Assembly (NCBI RefSeq): GCF_001269385.1
Contig: NZ_CXOO01000034.1
Span: forward strand, 1 to 64,000
Direction: 5' to 3'
From: Limnohabitans sp. DM1
GTDB taxonomy: Bacteria; Pseudomonadota; Gammaproteobacteria; Burkholderiales; Burkholderiaceae_C
DNA length: 64,000 nucleotides
Each line of letters begins with the position of its first letter. Positions within the stretch are counted from its first letter, which is position 1. Both the position numbers and the translations under genes were made by a program. This document shows positions 8,414-15,626 of this stretch, piece by piece. The notes beneath the pieces were generated by a model. It saw nothing but the letters and a program-made list of their open reading frames with translations, searched no databases and was not told the origin of the DNA.

Positions 8414-9060
8414 CTTTGAAAATTTACGGCATCAGCGCATCCCGTGCCGCGCGGCCCTTGTGGGCCGCACTGGAGTTGGGTGTGCCCTTTGAGCACATCG
8501 CCATGACCTACAAAGCGGGCGCGACACGCACGCCCGAGTTTTTGGCGCTCAACCCCAACGGCCACATTCCGGTGCTGTGTGACGAGCGGCCCGAAGGCAC
8601 GGTCACCGTGTGGGAAAGCATGGCCTGCGCGCTCTACATTGCGCGCGTGCACGGCACAGCCGATGGCCAGTCGATCAGCCCCGCCACGCCCCGCGAAGAA
8701 GCCGAAGCCCTGCGCTGGAGCTTCTGGACGGTGACCGAGCTTGAAAAAGACGCGCTCACGGTGCTCATGCACCGCATGGCCATGCCCGCCGACCAGCGCA
8801 AGCCCGAGCTGTCCGAGCAAGCTGAAAACCGCTTGAAGGTGCCGCTGGCCGTGCTGGAGGCGCATCTGCAAGCCCAGCACGCCAGGGGCCAGGCGCATTT
8901 GGCGGCCGATCGTTTCACCGTGGCCGATGTGTGTGTGGCCAGCGTGGCCAACTGGATTCGCCCGGCCCCAGGCTTGCTGGCGCAATACCCGGCGGTGTCA
9001 GGCTGGCTGCAGGCCTGCATGGCGCGCGAGGGGCAAATGCGCGTGCGGGCTTTGCCATGA
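8410..9060 (+). CDS. glutathione S-transferase family protein
   Basis: 216 residues with an N-terminal thioredoxin-like half (KIYGISASRAARPLWAALEL, then NPNGHIPVL with the cis-Pro and VWESMACALYIA with the Glu/Ser glutathione contact) and an all-helical C-terminal half (FTVADVCVASVANW). It would conjugate or exchange thiols on an unknown electrophile in the cytosol. It is coupled to the HAD gene by an ATGA overlap; together they form a short operon. Ser12/Ser14 near the N-terminus could be the activating residue. Confidence 0.85.
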   Translation: MTLKIYGISASRAARPLWAALELGVPFEHIAMTYKAGATRTPEFLALNPNGHIPVLCDERPEGTVTVWESMACALYIARVHGTADGQSISPATPREEAEALRWSFWTVTELEKDALTVLMHRMAMPADQRKPELSEQAENRLKVPLAVLEAHLQAQHARGQAHLAADRFTVADVCVASVANWIRPAPGLLAQYPAVSGWLQACMAREGQMRVRALP

Positions 9061-9100
9061 AGGATAAAGCCCTGACGTGAGCATCCGTCAGGCGCATGAA

Positions 9101-9232
9101 TCAGACGGGTTGAGCGGGCAGCGCGTGCAGCCTAATGCCCAAGGCCGAGGTGACTTTCAAGATCGTCGCAAAACAGGGGTGGCCTTCAATTGACCGTATC
9201 AACGGGGATACGGTTTGAGGTGCTCTTGGTTG
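9101..9232 (-). pseudogene. remnant of an XRE/HigA-like addiction-module antidote
   Basis: On the minus strand, ending at the TGA whose complement is 9101-9103, the codons read SIEGHPCFATILKVTSALG then IRLHALPAQPV. This closely follows the C-terminus of the 'putative addiction module antidote' family (SxxGNPTFxTILKVLxALGLRLHA). Just upstream, in another frame, DNQEHLKP resembles its TREHLYRAL segment, so a frameshift separates the halves. No N-terminal helix-turn-helix remains, because the peptidase stop lies at 9233. A partner toxin gene is not visible. I read this as a decayed antitoxin. Confidence 0.6.
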
Positions 9233-11203
9233 TCAAAACAACTTGGCCCCGAGTTCAAAGAAATCAAACCCAGATGTGCGCCCGCCTAGGCAGCTGGCCA
9301 GAAAGTCTTCAGTTTTGCGGTAGGCGACCATGTTGTCCTGCCACCGATGAAAACCGTGTCCGGCCTTGTCGAACAACACCAGTTCAACCGGTTTGCCGTT
9401 CGCCCGCAGGGCCTCGGCCATTTGCAGCGACTGGCTGACTTTGACGCGAGGGTCGTGCATGCCGTGCATCAGCAAAATGGGCCCCTGCACTTGGTCAGCT
9501 TTGAACAGCGGTGAACGCTCTTGCATGGCGGCGCGTTGGGCGGGGTCTGCCGGGTCACCCACGTAGCGAATCCATTTGGGCTTGCTCAATTCCCAATAAG
9601 GCGGTGCGTCGTTCAGCAGGGCGGCAATATCGGTCACGCCCACACTGCTGATGGCGCAGCGAAATCGGCCCGGCGTGTGCGTCATGCCCACCAGGCTGGC
9701 GTAGCCGCCATAACTGGCACCGCTGATGGCCACGCGTTTGGGGTCCACCATGCCTTGGGCTACAAGTGCATCCACTGCGTCGGTCAGGTCGCTGTGCATC
9801 TTGCCTGCAAATTCGCCTTGAGCCGCGTTCATGAAGGCTTTGCCATAACCGCTGGAGCCCCGGTAGTTGACTTGCAGCACGGCATAGCCCCTGTTGGTCA
9901 AAAAGGGCAGCATCGGGTCGTTGCTTTGGTGCAGATCACGAGCCCATGGCCCGCCATGCACATAAACCACGGCGGGGTAGGGCTTGGCCACACCTGGCGG
10001 CAAGCTCAGATAGCCATGCAGGTCCAGGCCATCGCGGCTTTTGAAGGTGACGGGCTCCTGCGGAGGCAATGGGCTGATGGCATTCATGCGGCTGCGGCCC
10101 AGTTGGGCGAGCACCTCAAAGGTCTGCGTTTGCAGGTCATAGAGCACATGCTCGCCGCCGTTGTGGCGGGTCACGGTGGCGCTCATCCAGCGCTCGTCGT
10201 CGCTCAGGTTGTTGATCTCAATCCGTGCATCGCTTTGCCCCTTGAGTTTTTGCACGGCTTGATGGAACGCCGGGTCAAAGGCATGCCATTGCTGTGTGTC
10301 GGGTTCAGACACGGCGGCCCTTGGTCGTTGTTGCTGACGGCTCCATGACCAACTGGTCACGTCTGCCTTGGGATCGGCATATTCGACCCTTTCGGCGCCA
10401 TCGCGCAGGTCGATCTCGACCAGCGCCAGCTTGTCTCGCCCTCGGTTGGACAAGGCCCACCAGTGGCCGAACGTGGCGCTGGGACCCACAGGTTTGACGG
10501 TGTCGAAGTGGCTGACGCGAAAGCGGCGGGTCCAGACCTTTTCAGGTGTTTCTCCAGGGGTTTCGAAAACCCATTCCTCTCCTTCGAGTCGGTCGCGCCC
10601 AATGACTTCGCCATCGTCGTTGACCAGCCATTGGCCCACATGGCCAGGGTTGGTGGCCAGCAGTTTCAGCTCGCCGCTGTCCATGGCGTAGCGGTACACA
10701 TCATCGAACTTGGCGTCACGCCGGTTGCTGACGATGATCAGGTCGTTGCTCCCAGGGAGTTGTTTCAGCAGGTGTGAGGCTGAACCCGGAAATGGCGTCA
10801 GGTTCCGAGCCACCGTGCTGGATTGGTGCGTGTCCAGAGCCAGAACCTGGCTATTCTCGTCACCCCCGTGCATATTGAACAGAATGTGGCGACTGTCGTT
10901 GGCCCAAATCCCAGTTAATGGAATTTTGTAGGATTGAAGTCTGCCATTGGACAAGTCCTTGATGAACAACCCTTGGCCTAGGCCCAGGCGTGCGGACCAC
11001 ATGACGCGTTTACCATCCGGCGAAATTTGGTAAGCCCCGGAGCCGTTCCAGTCCGCCACAAAGTTTCTTATCGGAATCAAGGCCGGCGCGGCGTTGGTGG
11101 AGGGTATGGGCACGCTGGCGCAACCGGCCAGTGCGGCGATCAAGGCGCTTAAGCCCCATCGTGTCAGACGTTTGAAGGCACTGGTCGGTGTGTTCCTCAT
11201 CAT
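9233..11203 (-). CDS. S9-family prolyl oligopeptidase-like lipoprotein
   Basis: 656 residues: a lipoprotein signal (ALAGC, Cys28), a beta-propeller-like middle with repeated blade sequence (residues 50-360), and a C-terminal alpha/beta hydrolase peptidase domain. The oxyanion region is VYVHGGPWARD (about 414-424), the nucleophile is Ser497 in SGASYGG, Asp is about 583 in HGMHDPRV, and His is about 616 in DKAGHGFH. This is the layout of dipeptidyl/acylaminoacyl peptidases (S9C). Lipidation would anchor it in the envelope facing the periplasm. The start ATGATG overlaps the stop of the preceding small lipoprotein gene after AGGGGGGAAACC, so it is the last gene of a coupled operon. Peptide substrates are likely; the physiological target is unknown. 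Confidence 0.88.
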   Translation of the reverse strand: MMRNTPTSAFKRLTRWGLSALIAALAGCASVPIPSTNAAPALIPIRNFVADWNGSGAYQISPDGKRVMWSARLGLGQGLFIKDLSNGRLQSYKIPLTGIWANDSRHILFNMHGGDENSQVLALDTHQSSTVARNLTPFPGSASHLLKQLPGSNDLIIVSNRRDAKFDDVYRYAMDSGELKLLATNPGHVGQWLVNDDGEVIGRDRLEGEEWVFETPGETPEKVWTRRFRVSHFDTVKPVGPSATFGHWWALSNRGRDKLALVEIDLRDGAERVEYADPKADVTSWSWSRQQQRPRAAVSEPDTQQWHAFDPAFHQAVQKLKGQSDARIEINNLSDDERWMSATVTRHNGGEHVLYDLQTQTFEVLAQLGRSRMNAISPLPPQEPVTFKSRDGLDLHGYLSLPPGVAKPYPAVVYVHGGPWARDLHQSNDPMLPFLTNRGYAVLQVNYRGSSGYGKAFMNAAQGEFAGKMHSDLTDAVDALVAQGMVDPKRVAISGASYGGYASLVGMTHTPGRFRCAISSVGVTDIAALLNDAPPYWELSKPKWIRYVGDPADPAQRAAMQERSPLFKADQVQGPILLMHGMHDPRVKVSQSLQMAEALRANGKPVELVLFDKAGHGFHRWQDNMVAYRKTEDFLASCLGGRTSGFDFFELGAKLF

Positions 11204-11454
11204 GGTTTCCCCCCTGTTTGTTGTTGAAATTTTTCAAAATCTTTTTGCGCCTTCTGCTCGCATTGGAAGCGCAAGGCACTGTCGGTTTGTTGTGCGCAAA
11301 GTCGTTTGCTTTGCTCTTTGTAGTTTTCGTGAACCAACAGGCCCCCTACGGCTTGTAAACCCTGTTGTGCCGTGGTGCTGCAAGTGGTCAGCGTGCAAGC
11401 GATGCCGATAGAGATTAATCGTTGAATAGGACGGGCATGGCGTTTTGGGCTCAT
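11200..11454 (-). CDS. small putative lipoprotein of the hydrolase operon
   Basis: 84 residues from the ATG at 11454: a basic N-terminus, a hydrophobic stretch and LTTC (Cys25) as lipobox, then a short mature part with two Cys (RLCAQQTD and FQCEQKAQ) and a charged helical tail. An alternative start at 11514 adds 20 residues and would sit three bases after the upstream gene, but it would put the signal sequence too far inside. Neither start has a clear Shine-Dalgarno. The stop overlaps the peptidase start (ATGATGA). I do not recognise the family; its position suggests an accessory to the neighbouring lipoprotein hydrolases. Confidence 0.6.
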   Translation of the reverse strand: MSPKRHARPIQRLISIGIACTLTTCSTTAQQGLQAVGGLLVHENYKEQSKRLCAQQTDSALRFQCEQKAQKDFEKFQQQTGGKP

Positions 11455-11517
11455 GGAGGTCTGCAGCGGTGTTGAGTTGGGAAAATTTGCTGGGCTTGGC
11501 AATTCATTGGCCATGCG

Positions 11518-12306
11518 CTACGGTTGTTTGGGATTGGGTTGATATGCGGAATCAAAGTCAGAACCCTGATTCATCCGCTGAATCAAGTGCAGCAAGCCCT
11601 GGCTGCCCACTTGGGCCAGCCAGGGGCGCACTTCATGCCCGGCAGCGGCATAAACGGGGCTGAGGGCGGGCTGGCCTTGGGCCACGCGTTCAAAGTTTTT
11701 GTCGTCACCAAAGCGGTGAACGCCAGCCTGCCATTGCTGCAAGGATTGATAGGTCAGCAACTCATCGCGTGTGGGCCGGGGGATGTGGGTGCTGATCAGA
11801 AATTGCCAATGATTTTCTGAATGCTCGGGCGCTTCGCTGATGGTCACGGCCAGACCTTCGTCAAACCACGAGGGCGTGCGTTTCCACGCAAACAGGGTCA
11901 AACGTGTGCTCATTTCTGCGTGTGACCATTCGTGCGCCAGAAAGTGCCAGTTCAAGCCACGCGGCGACAGCAAGATGCGTTGGCCAAAGACCCTGGCCAC
12001 GGAACCTCGCCCGCCGAAGGCGGCATAGCATTTTTCGGTGACGCATGCATGCACGGTGGGGCTTCCGCTGACGCTGCCGAAGGCCCTGCGGATGGCCTCT
12101 TCGGCGCGGTCCATGTCTGCGCGCAGTCGGCCCTGTGTGGCTTCATCGGCCCCGGCCTCGACATACAGATGGGGCGCAATGCGGATCAGGCCAAAACTTT
12201 CAGGGGTGAGCAATTTGCCGCTTTGCGCCACGCTGTGCAGCATGCCGCAACCACTCAAGAGGGCCAAGGTCAAAAGGAGTGTGAGGGTGCGCAGTCGGAT
12301 CATCAT
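11518..12306 (-). CDS. HExxH metallopeptidase-like lipoprotein
   Basis: 262 residues beginning with MMIRLR, chosen over a frame open 135 codons further because it opens a lipoprotein signal (LLSGC, Cys20). The zinc motif HEWSH lies at 125-129 and a likely third ligand, Glu150, is in WFDEGLA. The spacing of about 20 residues between HExxH and WFDEGLA is the peptidase-MA-like gluzincin pattern. Three Cys at about 88-93 (ACVTEKC) could form a disulfide in the periplasm. It follows the serine hydrolase gene by 17 bases. Substrate unknown; a cell-wall or protein target in the envelope is inference. Confidence 0.7.
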   Translation of the reverse strand: MMIRLRTLTLLLTLALLSGCGMLHSVAQSGKLLTPESFGLIRIAPHLYVEAGADEATQGRLRADMDRAEEAIRRAFGSVSGSPTVHACVTEKCYAAFGGRGSVARVFGQRILLSPRGLNWHFLAHEWSHAEMSTRLTLFAWKRTPSWFDEGLAVTISEAPEHSENHWQFLISTHIPRPTRDELLTYQSLQQWQAGVHRFGDDKNFERVAQGQPALSPVYAAAGHEVRPWLAQVGSQGLLHLIQRMNQGSDFDSAYQPNPKQP

Positions 12307-12323
12307 GTCGCCTGTTCCAAAGC

Positions 12324-13436
12324 TCAAGAAACCATGTGAAAGTTGAAGGCTTGGTGTTCGCCGGGCAGGACGTCCTGCGCGATGCGGGCCGCCATTTTGA
12401 TGCCTTGGTGGTGGTTGGTGAATGCAACCAATCCATTGCCAGACACCGGTGAGAACATGGCGAATGAACGAAACCCTGGGTTGTTGCCCCAGTGCCAAAG
12501 GTGAGGCCCGTTGTTGCTGCGCTCGATGCCCCAGCCATATCCCCATTCGAGGCCGAGTGATCGGTCCACCTTGACCGGTGATGACAAAGTCAGCGCGAGG
12601 AGTTTTTCCTGTCGCAAGACCGCACAAATAAACTTGCCGTAATCCGGGGCCGTGGTGTACAGCGATGCGGCGGCCAGAGCGTGCTTGAACTTGCCTGGGC
12701 GTGGTGCCCACAGCCCAGGGATTGCGTCTGAGTGGACTTCGCTGTGGTGTTGTTCATGCCAGACCAAGCTGGAGTGATTCATGTCCAAGGGTGTGAAAAC
12801 TTGCGAATCCATGAAGTCGCTGAAATGTTGCCCGCTGACGGCTTCCAGGACACCTTGCAAAAGCATGTAGCCCTCACCGGAATATTGCCAAAGCTGGCCG
12901 GGGGCAGGGCTTGGCTTCATGGCTTGGCTCGACCAATTGGGTAAGCCCGAGGTGTGGTTGAGCAAGGTGCCCAGCGGGATACGTGCCAGTGCGCTGGGCG
13001 GCATCACATCGTGAGGATCGTTGACGGTCCTTGCCAGAACTTTATGGAAATGTATGTAACCCTTGGGCAGGTAGTGCGAGACAGGTTTTGTCAAATCCAG
13101 CTTGCCCGCAAGTACCCATTGCAGTGCCGCATAGGCCGTGACAGGCTTGGTCAGAGATGCCGCCTGGAAAATGGCATCCGCAGTCAGCGGGTGTTTGTTG
13201 GAACACCCCGAAACCGTTTGGATTTGATCCATTTGACCGTGTTTGAGCGTCGCATAACTGGTTGAACAGATGCCAAGCTGCCTGGCCAGTTCGGTGGGCG
13301 ATGTGTTTTTGTGTTGGGAAAAGTCTGTCGCACATGAGCTGAGCAAGGGCGATAAACCGCACAAAAGCATGAGCTTGCGCCGGTAGCGCATATCGTCATG
13401 GTTGTTCCAAATGGGAGGAGTTGGACGGTGATTCAT
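12324..13436 (-). CDS. class C beta-lactamase-like serine hydrolase lipoprotein
   Basis: 370 residues from the ATG at 13436, which overlaps the regulator's stop in ATGA. The internal ATG at 13391 gives a better-shaped lipoprotein signal (MRYRRKLMLLCGLSPLLSSC) and may be the real start. Catalytic motifs of the beta-lactamase/PBP4-like fold are present: SLTK at 94-97, YSG at 185-187 (Tyr-Ser/Ala-x), and HWG at 315-317 in place of KTG. HxG is common in esterase or peptidase members (EstB, D-aminopeptidase-like) and argues against a classic antibiotic-resistance enzyme. Base composition is lower in GC than in flanking housekeeping genes. Confidence 0.8.
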   Translation of the reverse strand: MNHRPTPPIWNNHDDMRYRRKLMLLCGLSPLLSSCATDFSQHKNTSPTELARQLGICSTSYATLKHGQMDQIQTVSGCSNKHPLTADAIFQAASLTKPVTAYAALQWVLAGKLDLTKPVSHYLPKGYIHFHKVLARTVNDPHDVMPPSALARIPLGTLLNHTSGLPNWSSQAMKPSPAPGQLWQYSGEGYMLLQGVLEAVSGQHFSDFMDSQVFTPLDMNHSSLVWHEQHHSEVHSDAIPGLWAPRPGKFKHALAAASLYTTAPDYGKFICAVLRQEKLLALTLSSPVKVDRSLGLEWGYGWGIERSNNGPHLWHWGNNPGFRSFAMFSPVSGNGLVAFTNHHQGIKMAARIAQDVLPGEHQAFNFHMVS

Positions 13437-13663
13437 GGGGTGCTTGTTTTCACTGGTGCTTCAGGTTCATGAACCAACAAATCCCCCGGCTGGCATTGCA
13501 GGACTTCGCAGATGCGCTCCAGCGTGTCAAAGCGCACACCTTTGACCTTGCCGGACTTGAGCAAGGAGATGTTGACTTCGGTGATGCCGACGGCGGCGGC
13601 CAGATCGCGTGAGCGCATCTTGCGGCGGGCCAGCATCAGGTCGAGTTGAACGACGATGGGCAT
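13433..13663 (-). CDS. XRE/Cro family transcriptional regulator (YozG type)
   Basis: 76 residues, essentially one helix-turn-helix domain. It starts MPIVVQLDLMLARRKMRSRD and continues LAAAVGITEVNISLLKSGKV, then FDTLERICEVLQCQPGDLL, the compact YozG-like class. ATG at 13663 overlaps the DUF2975 stop as TGATG, so the 26 extra upstream codons are rejected. Small XRE proteins of this type are commonly paired with a DUF2975 membrane protein, as here. It probably controls this operon; the palindrome at 14270-14287 is a candidate site. Confidence 0.85.
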   Translation of the reverse strand: MPIVVQLDLMLARRKMRSRDLAAAVGITEVNISLLKSGKVKGVRFDTLERICEVLQCQPGDLLVHEPEAPVKTSTP

Positions 13664-14229
13664 CAGACAAACGCCTTGTTTTCTTCGGCGATTTCTGACA
13701 TCCAGGCCATCAGGTAAGACAGCATGAGCAAGACGCCGCAAATCAACAGGCCCAACAAGTCATTGGGGTTGATGTTCCAAAGCCAAAGTTGCGAAGCAGC
13801 AGGCAGATGCAGGGTGTAGAGGTAACTGATGAAAGGGCGGGTGAGGATGCTCAGCACAGTGCAGATCAGACCTGCCCAGGCGCCACGCCTCAGCCATGTG
13901 CTGGATTGGGTGCTCATGCTCATGTCGCGCAGCAAATGCCGTGATGCCAGCCACCAGCAAACGATGGCCACCGGTAGCAATGACCACAGCGCCAGGTCCA
14001 ACGTCACCACGCTCCAGACTTGCCAGTCTTGCGCAGCGCTCATGTCGCGCTGCCAATACTTGCCCACACGTTGCAAGAACGCCTGTGTATCCCGCAGGGG
14101 GCGGACGATCAGCCAGAACACCCATGCGGTGTAAATGCAAGCCACGATCCGTAAGGACCAGATGACTGAGATGACTTTGCGGCGCAGATCTGCGTGGTGG
14201 GGGGAGGTGAGTGATGTGGGGGTATTCAT
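13663..14229 (-). CDS. DUF2975 membrane protein
   Basis: 188 residues with four hydrophobic segments (about 22-42, 76-97, 118-136 and 156-175) and short polar ends, the usual size and shape of DUF2975 proteins. ATG at 14229 follows AAGGAGACATGA; a second ATG four bases upstream is out of frame. The start of the XRE gene overlaps its stop. In other bacteria this pair is found together, and the membrane partner is thought to sense or modulate the regulator; that role is inference here. It is the first gene of a six-gene minus-strand operon leading into three lipoprotein hydrolases. Confidence 0.75.
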   Translation of the reverse strand: MNTPTSLTSPHHADLRRKVISVIWSLRIVACIYTAWVFWLIVRPLRDTQAFLQRVGKYWQRDMSAAQDWQVWSVVTLDLALWSLLPVAIVCWWLASRHLLRDMSMSTQSSTWLRRGAWAGLICTVLSILTRPFISYLYTLHLPAASQLWLWNINPNDLLGLLICGVLLMLSYLMAWMSEIAEENKAFV

Positions 14230-14269
14230 TCATGTCTCCTTGAATAGGTCATCCATCTTGATCAGTCGC

Positions 14270-14287
14270 TTGACGTTTGCACGTCAA
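14270..14287. promoter_or_regulatory. palindrome upstream of the DUF2975/XRE operon
   Basis: TTGACGT-TTGC-ACGTCAA is a perfect inverted repeat with 7-bp arms and a 4-bp spacer, 41 bases upstream of the DUF2975 start. There is no T-run on either side, so it is unlikely to terminate the preceding lipoprotein gene. It is a good candidate operator for the operon's own XRE regulator. Confidence 0.5.
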
Positions 14288-14306
14288 CGACCGATGGCTG
14301 GCAGGC

Positions 14307-15032
14307 TCAGTTCTTTTGGCCAATCAGTACCAAGCCGTCTGTTTTTGTGCTGTTCAGTGCGATGAACATGAGGGTTTGGGGTGTGGTCTTTTTGTCAAGC
14401 ACTGCAATGCCGTTCAGGGTGACACCATTGCCCAAGATGCAGTTGCCCGTTCCGCTGACGCTCACATTCACGATGGCTTTGCCTGAAGCGCGTGGCGTGG
14501 CTGTCCCTGTCGTTGTGCAACTTCTGTCTACGATGGTGAAGTTGCCGGTGGCACCAATGGTGAATGTCATTGCGGGGATCGAATAACGAGCAGTCCGCCC
14601 AGACAAGGTGTAACTGCCTGCGATTTCTGCTGCTGTGACGGCCTGATCGTAGTCATTGTTGTAGGCAAGATTGACCGTGCTGCCTGTGCTGCTGGTGGCC
14701 TGAATGCGCTGCTTTTGTCTCACCGTGCCAGAAAAGCTTCCTGTTCCGACCGTGTTGGATCCGAAATCAAACTCGGAACCCGAAGCCGTGAATGTCGTGT
14801 CCTTGCCGGTGGCCGTGCCAGCCAGCGCGCTCACCCAAGTGTTGCCCAGGGTGGCACCGCCCCATGACTCGCCGTTTTCCAAAATGGCCACTTTCACGGT
14901 GGCACCCGTTGATGACGGTCCTTGCCAGATGCCTTCGGCGGTGTTGACTGCAACAGCGTCACTGCCGCCACCGCATGCAGCGAGCACAGAGAAAGTAAAA
15001 GCCGATATGGCCAGTTTGCAGATGGGTGACAT
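14307..15032 (-). CDS. hypothetical lipoprotein
   Basis: 241 residues with a lipobox, SVLAACGGGSD; Cys near residue 20 would be lipidated. ATG at 15032 is chosen over one seven codons upstream because it follows AAAGGAGTACAT. The mature part is rich in Gly, Ser and Thr and reads as repeated short beta-strands (TGTGSFSGTVRQ, GSYTLSGRTARYS, TFTIGATGNFTI), like small beta-sandwich or barrel surface lipoproteins seen in Burkholderiales. I do not recognise a named family. It lies on the same strand as the hydrolase operon, 77 bases upstream of it, and may be co-transcribed or separate. Confidence 0.7.
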   Translation of the reverse strand: MSPICKLAISAFTFSVLAACGGGSDAVAVNTAEGIWQGPSSTGATVKVAILENGESWGGATLGNTWVSALAGTATGKDTTFTASGSEFDFGSNTVGTGSFSGTVRQKQRIQATSSTGSTVNLAYNNDYDQAVTAAEIAGSYTLSGRTARYSIPAMTFTIGATGNFTIVDRSCTTTGTATPRASGKAIVNVSVSGTGNCILGNGVTLNGIAVLDKKTTPQTLMFIALNSTKTDGLVLIGQKN

Positions 15033-15110
15033 ATGTACTCCTTTGGTTTTCATTAAAAGGAGTGCATTGGATCATGATGTTCAATGTATTGCAACAAAAA
15101 ATTATCTTGA

Positions 15111-15130
15111 AACAATAAATTTTTATTGTT
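15111..15130. promoter_or_regulatory. AT-rich perfect palindrome
   Basis: AACAATAAA-TT-TTTATTGTT is a perfect 9-bp-arm inverted repeat in the AT-rich gap between the lipoprotein gene and the first hpnD fragment. It lies upstream of the minus-strand lipoprotein and could be its operator; it also ends only 17 bases before the hpnD-like fragment. Function unknown. Confidence 0.35.
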
Positions 15131-15147
15131 AATTATGCGTGGTGAAT

Positions 15148-15196
15148 TCAAAACCGTCCCAGTGCTTGGATCTTCCACGCCAGGCACAGCTTGCGC
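15148..15196 (-). pseudogene. hpnD 3'-end fragment (copy 1, about 49 bp)
   Basis: Aligns with the last 49 bases of the intact hpnD (19743-19791), with 43 of 49 identical starting exactly at the stop codon. On the minus strand it reads KLCLAWKIQALGRF-stop, against KLWLAWKMQALGRF-stop in the intact gene. Three of the six differences are C/T transitions at synonymous third positions. Similarity stops abruptly after the TTGCGC at 15191-15196. It lies directly left of the hipBA operators. The other fragment, at 16923-17090, lies directly right of hipA, so the two act as direct repeats around the module. Confidence 0.75.
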
Positions 15197-15239
15197 GCAA
15201 GGGAAGATGGCAGTTGTTACATCCTTTGAAATGCTAAAT

Positions 15240-15356
15240 ATCCCGAACGGGAAATTTTTGAGTTGCGCAAGTCAATCATGGTCAAAAAATTCCCGTTCGG
15301 GAAATAAATCTTGCCTTGAAGTGCGTTTTTATGCAAAATTTCCTGAACGGGAAATT
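15240..15356. promoter_or_regulatory. three hipB-type operators at exact 50-bp spacing
   Basis: Three near-identical palindromes, CCCGAACGGG (15242-15251), CCCGTTCGGG (15292-15301) and CCTGAACGGG (15342-15351), each extended by TTT/AAA flanks (TTTCC..GGAAA). Their centres are 50 bp apart, 100 bp over all three. They precede a helix-turn-helix antitoxin and are the natural binding sites for a HipB or HipB-HipA complex. The third ends 10-15 bases before the hipB start and would cover the ribosome-binding region; no clear Shine-Dalgarno is present there. Confidence 0.8.
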
Positions 15357-15365
15357 CAATAAGCC

Positions 15366-15626
15366 ATGACCAGCATTCACACACCCCAGCAATTGGGTGA
15401 AGCCATCCGCACTGCCCGCAAGCAGTTGGCGCTCACGCAGCCTCAGTTGGCCCTGGCGGCCGGGGTGGGCGTGCGCTTTGTGGTGGAACTGGAGGCAGGC
15501 AAGCCCTCGGTGCGACTGGCACAGGTGCTTCGCGTCATCGACGCATTGGGTGGCGAAATTGCCTTGAATGGTTTACCGGGTGTCATGGCTGGAGCGCAAC
15601 GTGAAGGATCTGACGATGGCGCATGA
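15366..15626 (+). CDS. hipB: HipB-like antitoxin/repressor
   Basis: 86 residues, a single Cro/cI helix-turn-helix: LGEAIRTARKQLALTQPQLA, AGVGVRFVVELEAGKPSVRL, then the HipB-type tail VLRVIDALGGEIALNGLPG. It would bind the upstream palindromes and neutralise the downstream kinase. Its last 11 bases overlap the hipA start, the usual coupling. The messenger has almost no recognisable Shine-Dalgarno before ATG at 15366, which may mean a short leader. The module is flanked by hpnD fragments and looks recently acquired. Confidence 0.88.
   Translation: MTSIHTPQQLGEAIRTARKQLALTQPQLALAAGVGVRFVVELEAGKPSVRLAQVLRVIDALGGEIALNGLPGVMAGAQREGSDDGA

Noticed and set aside
14270-14287. Palindrome considered as terminator of the lipoprotein gene
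   Set aside because: No T-run on either side; position fits an operator better.
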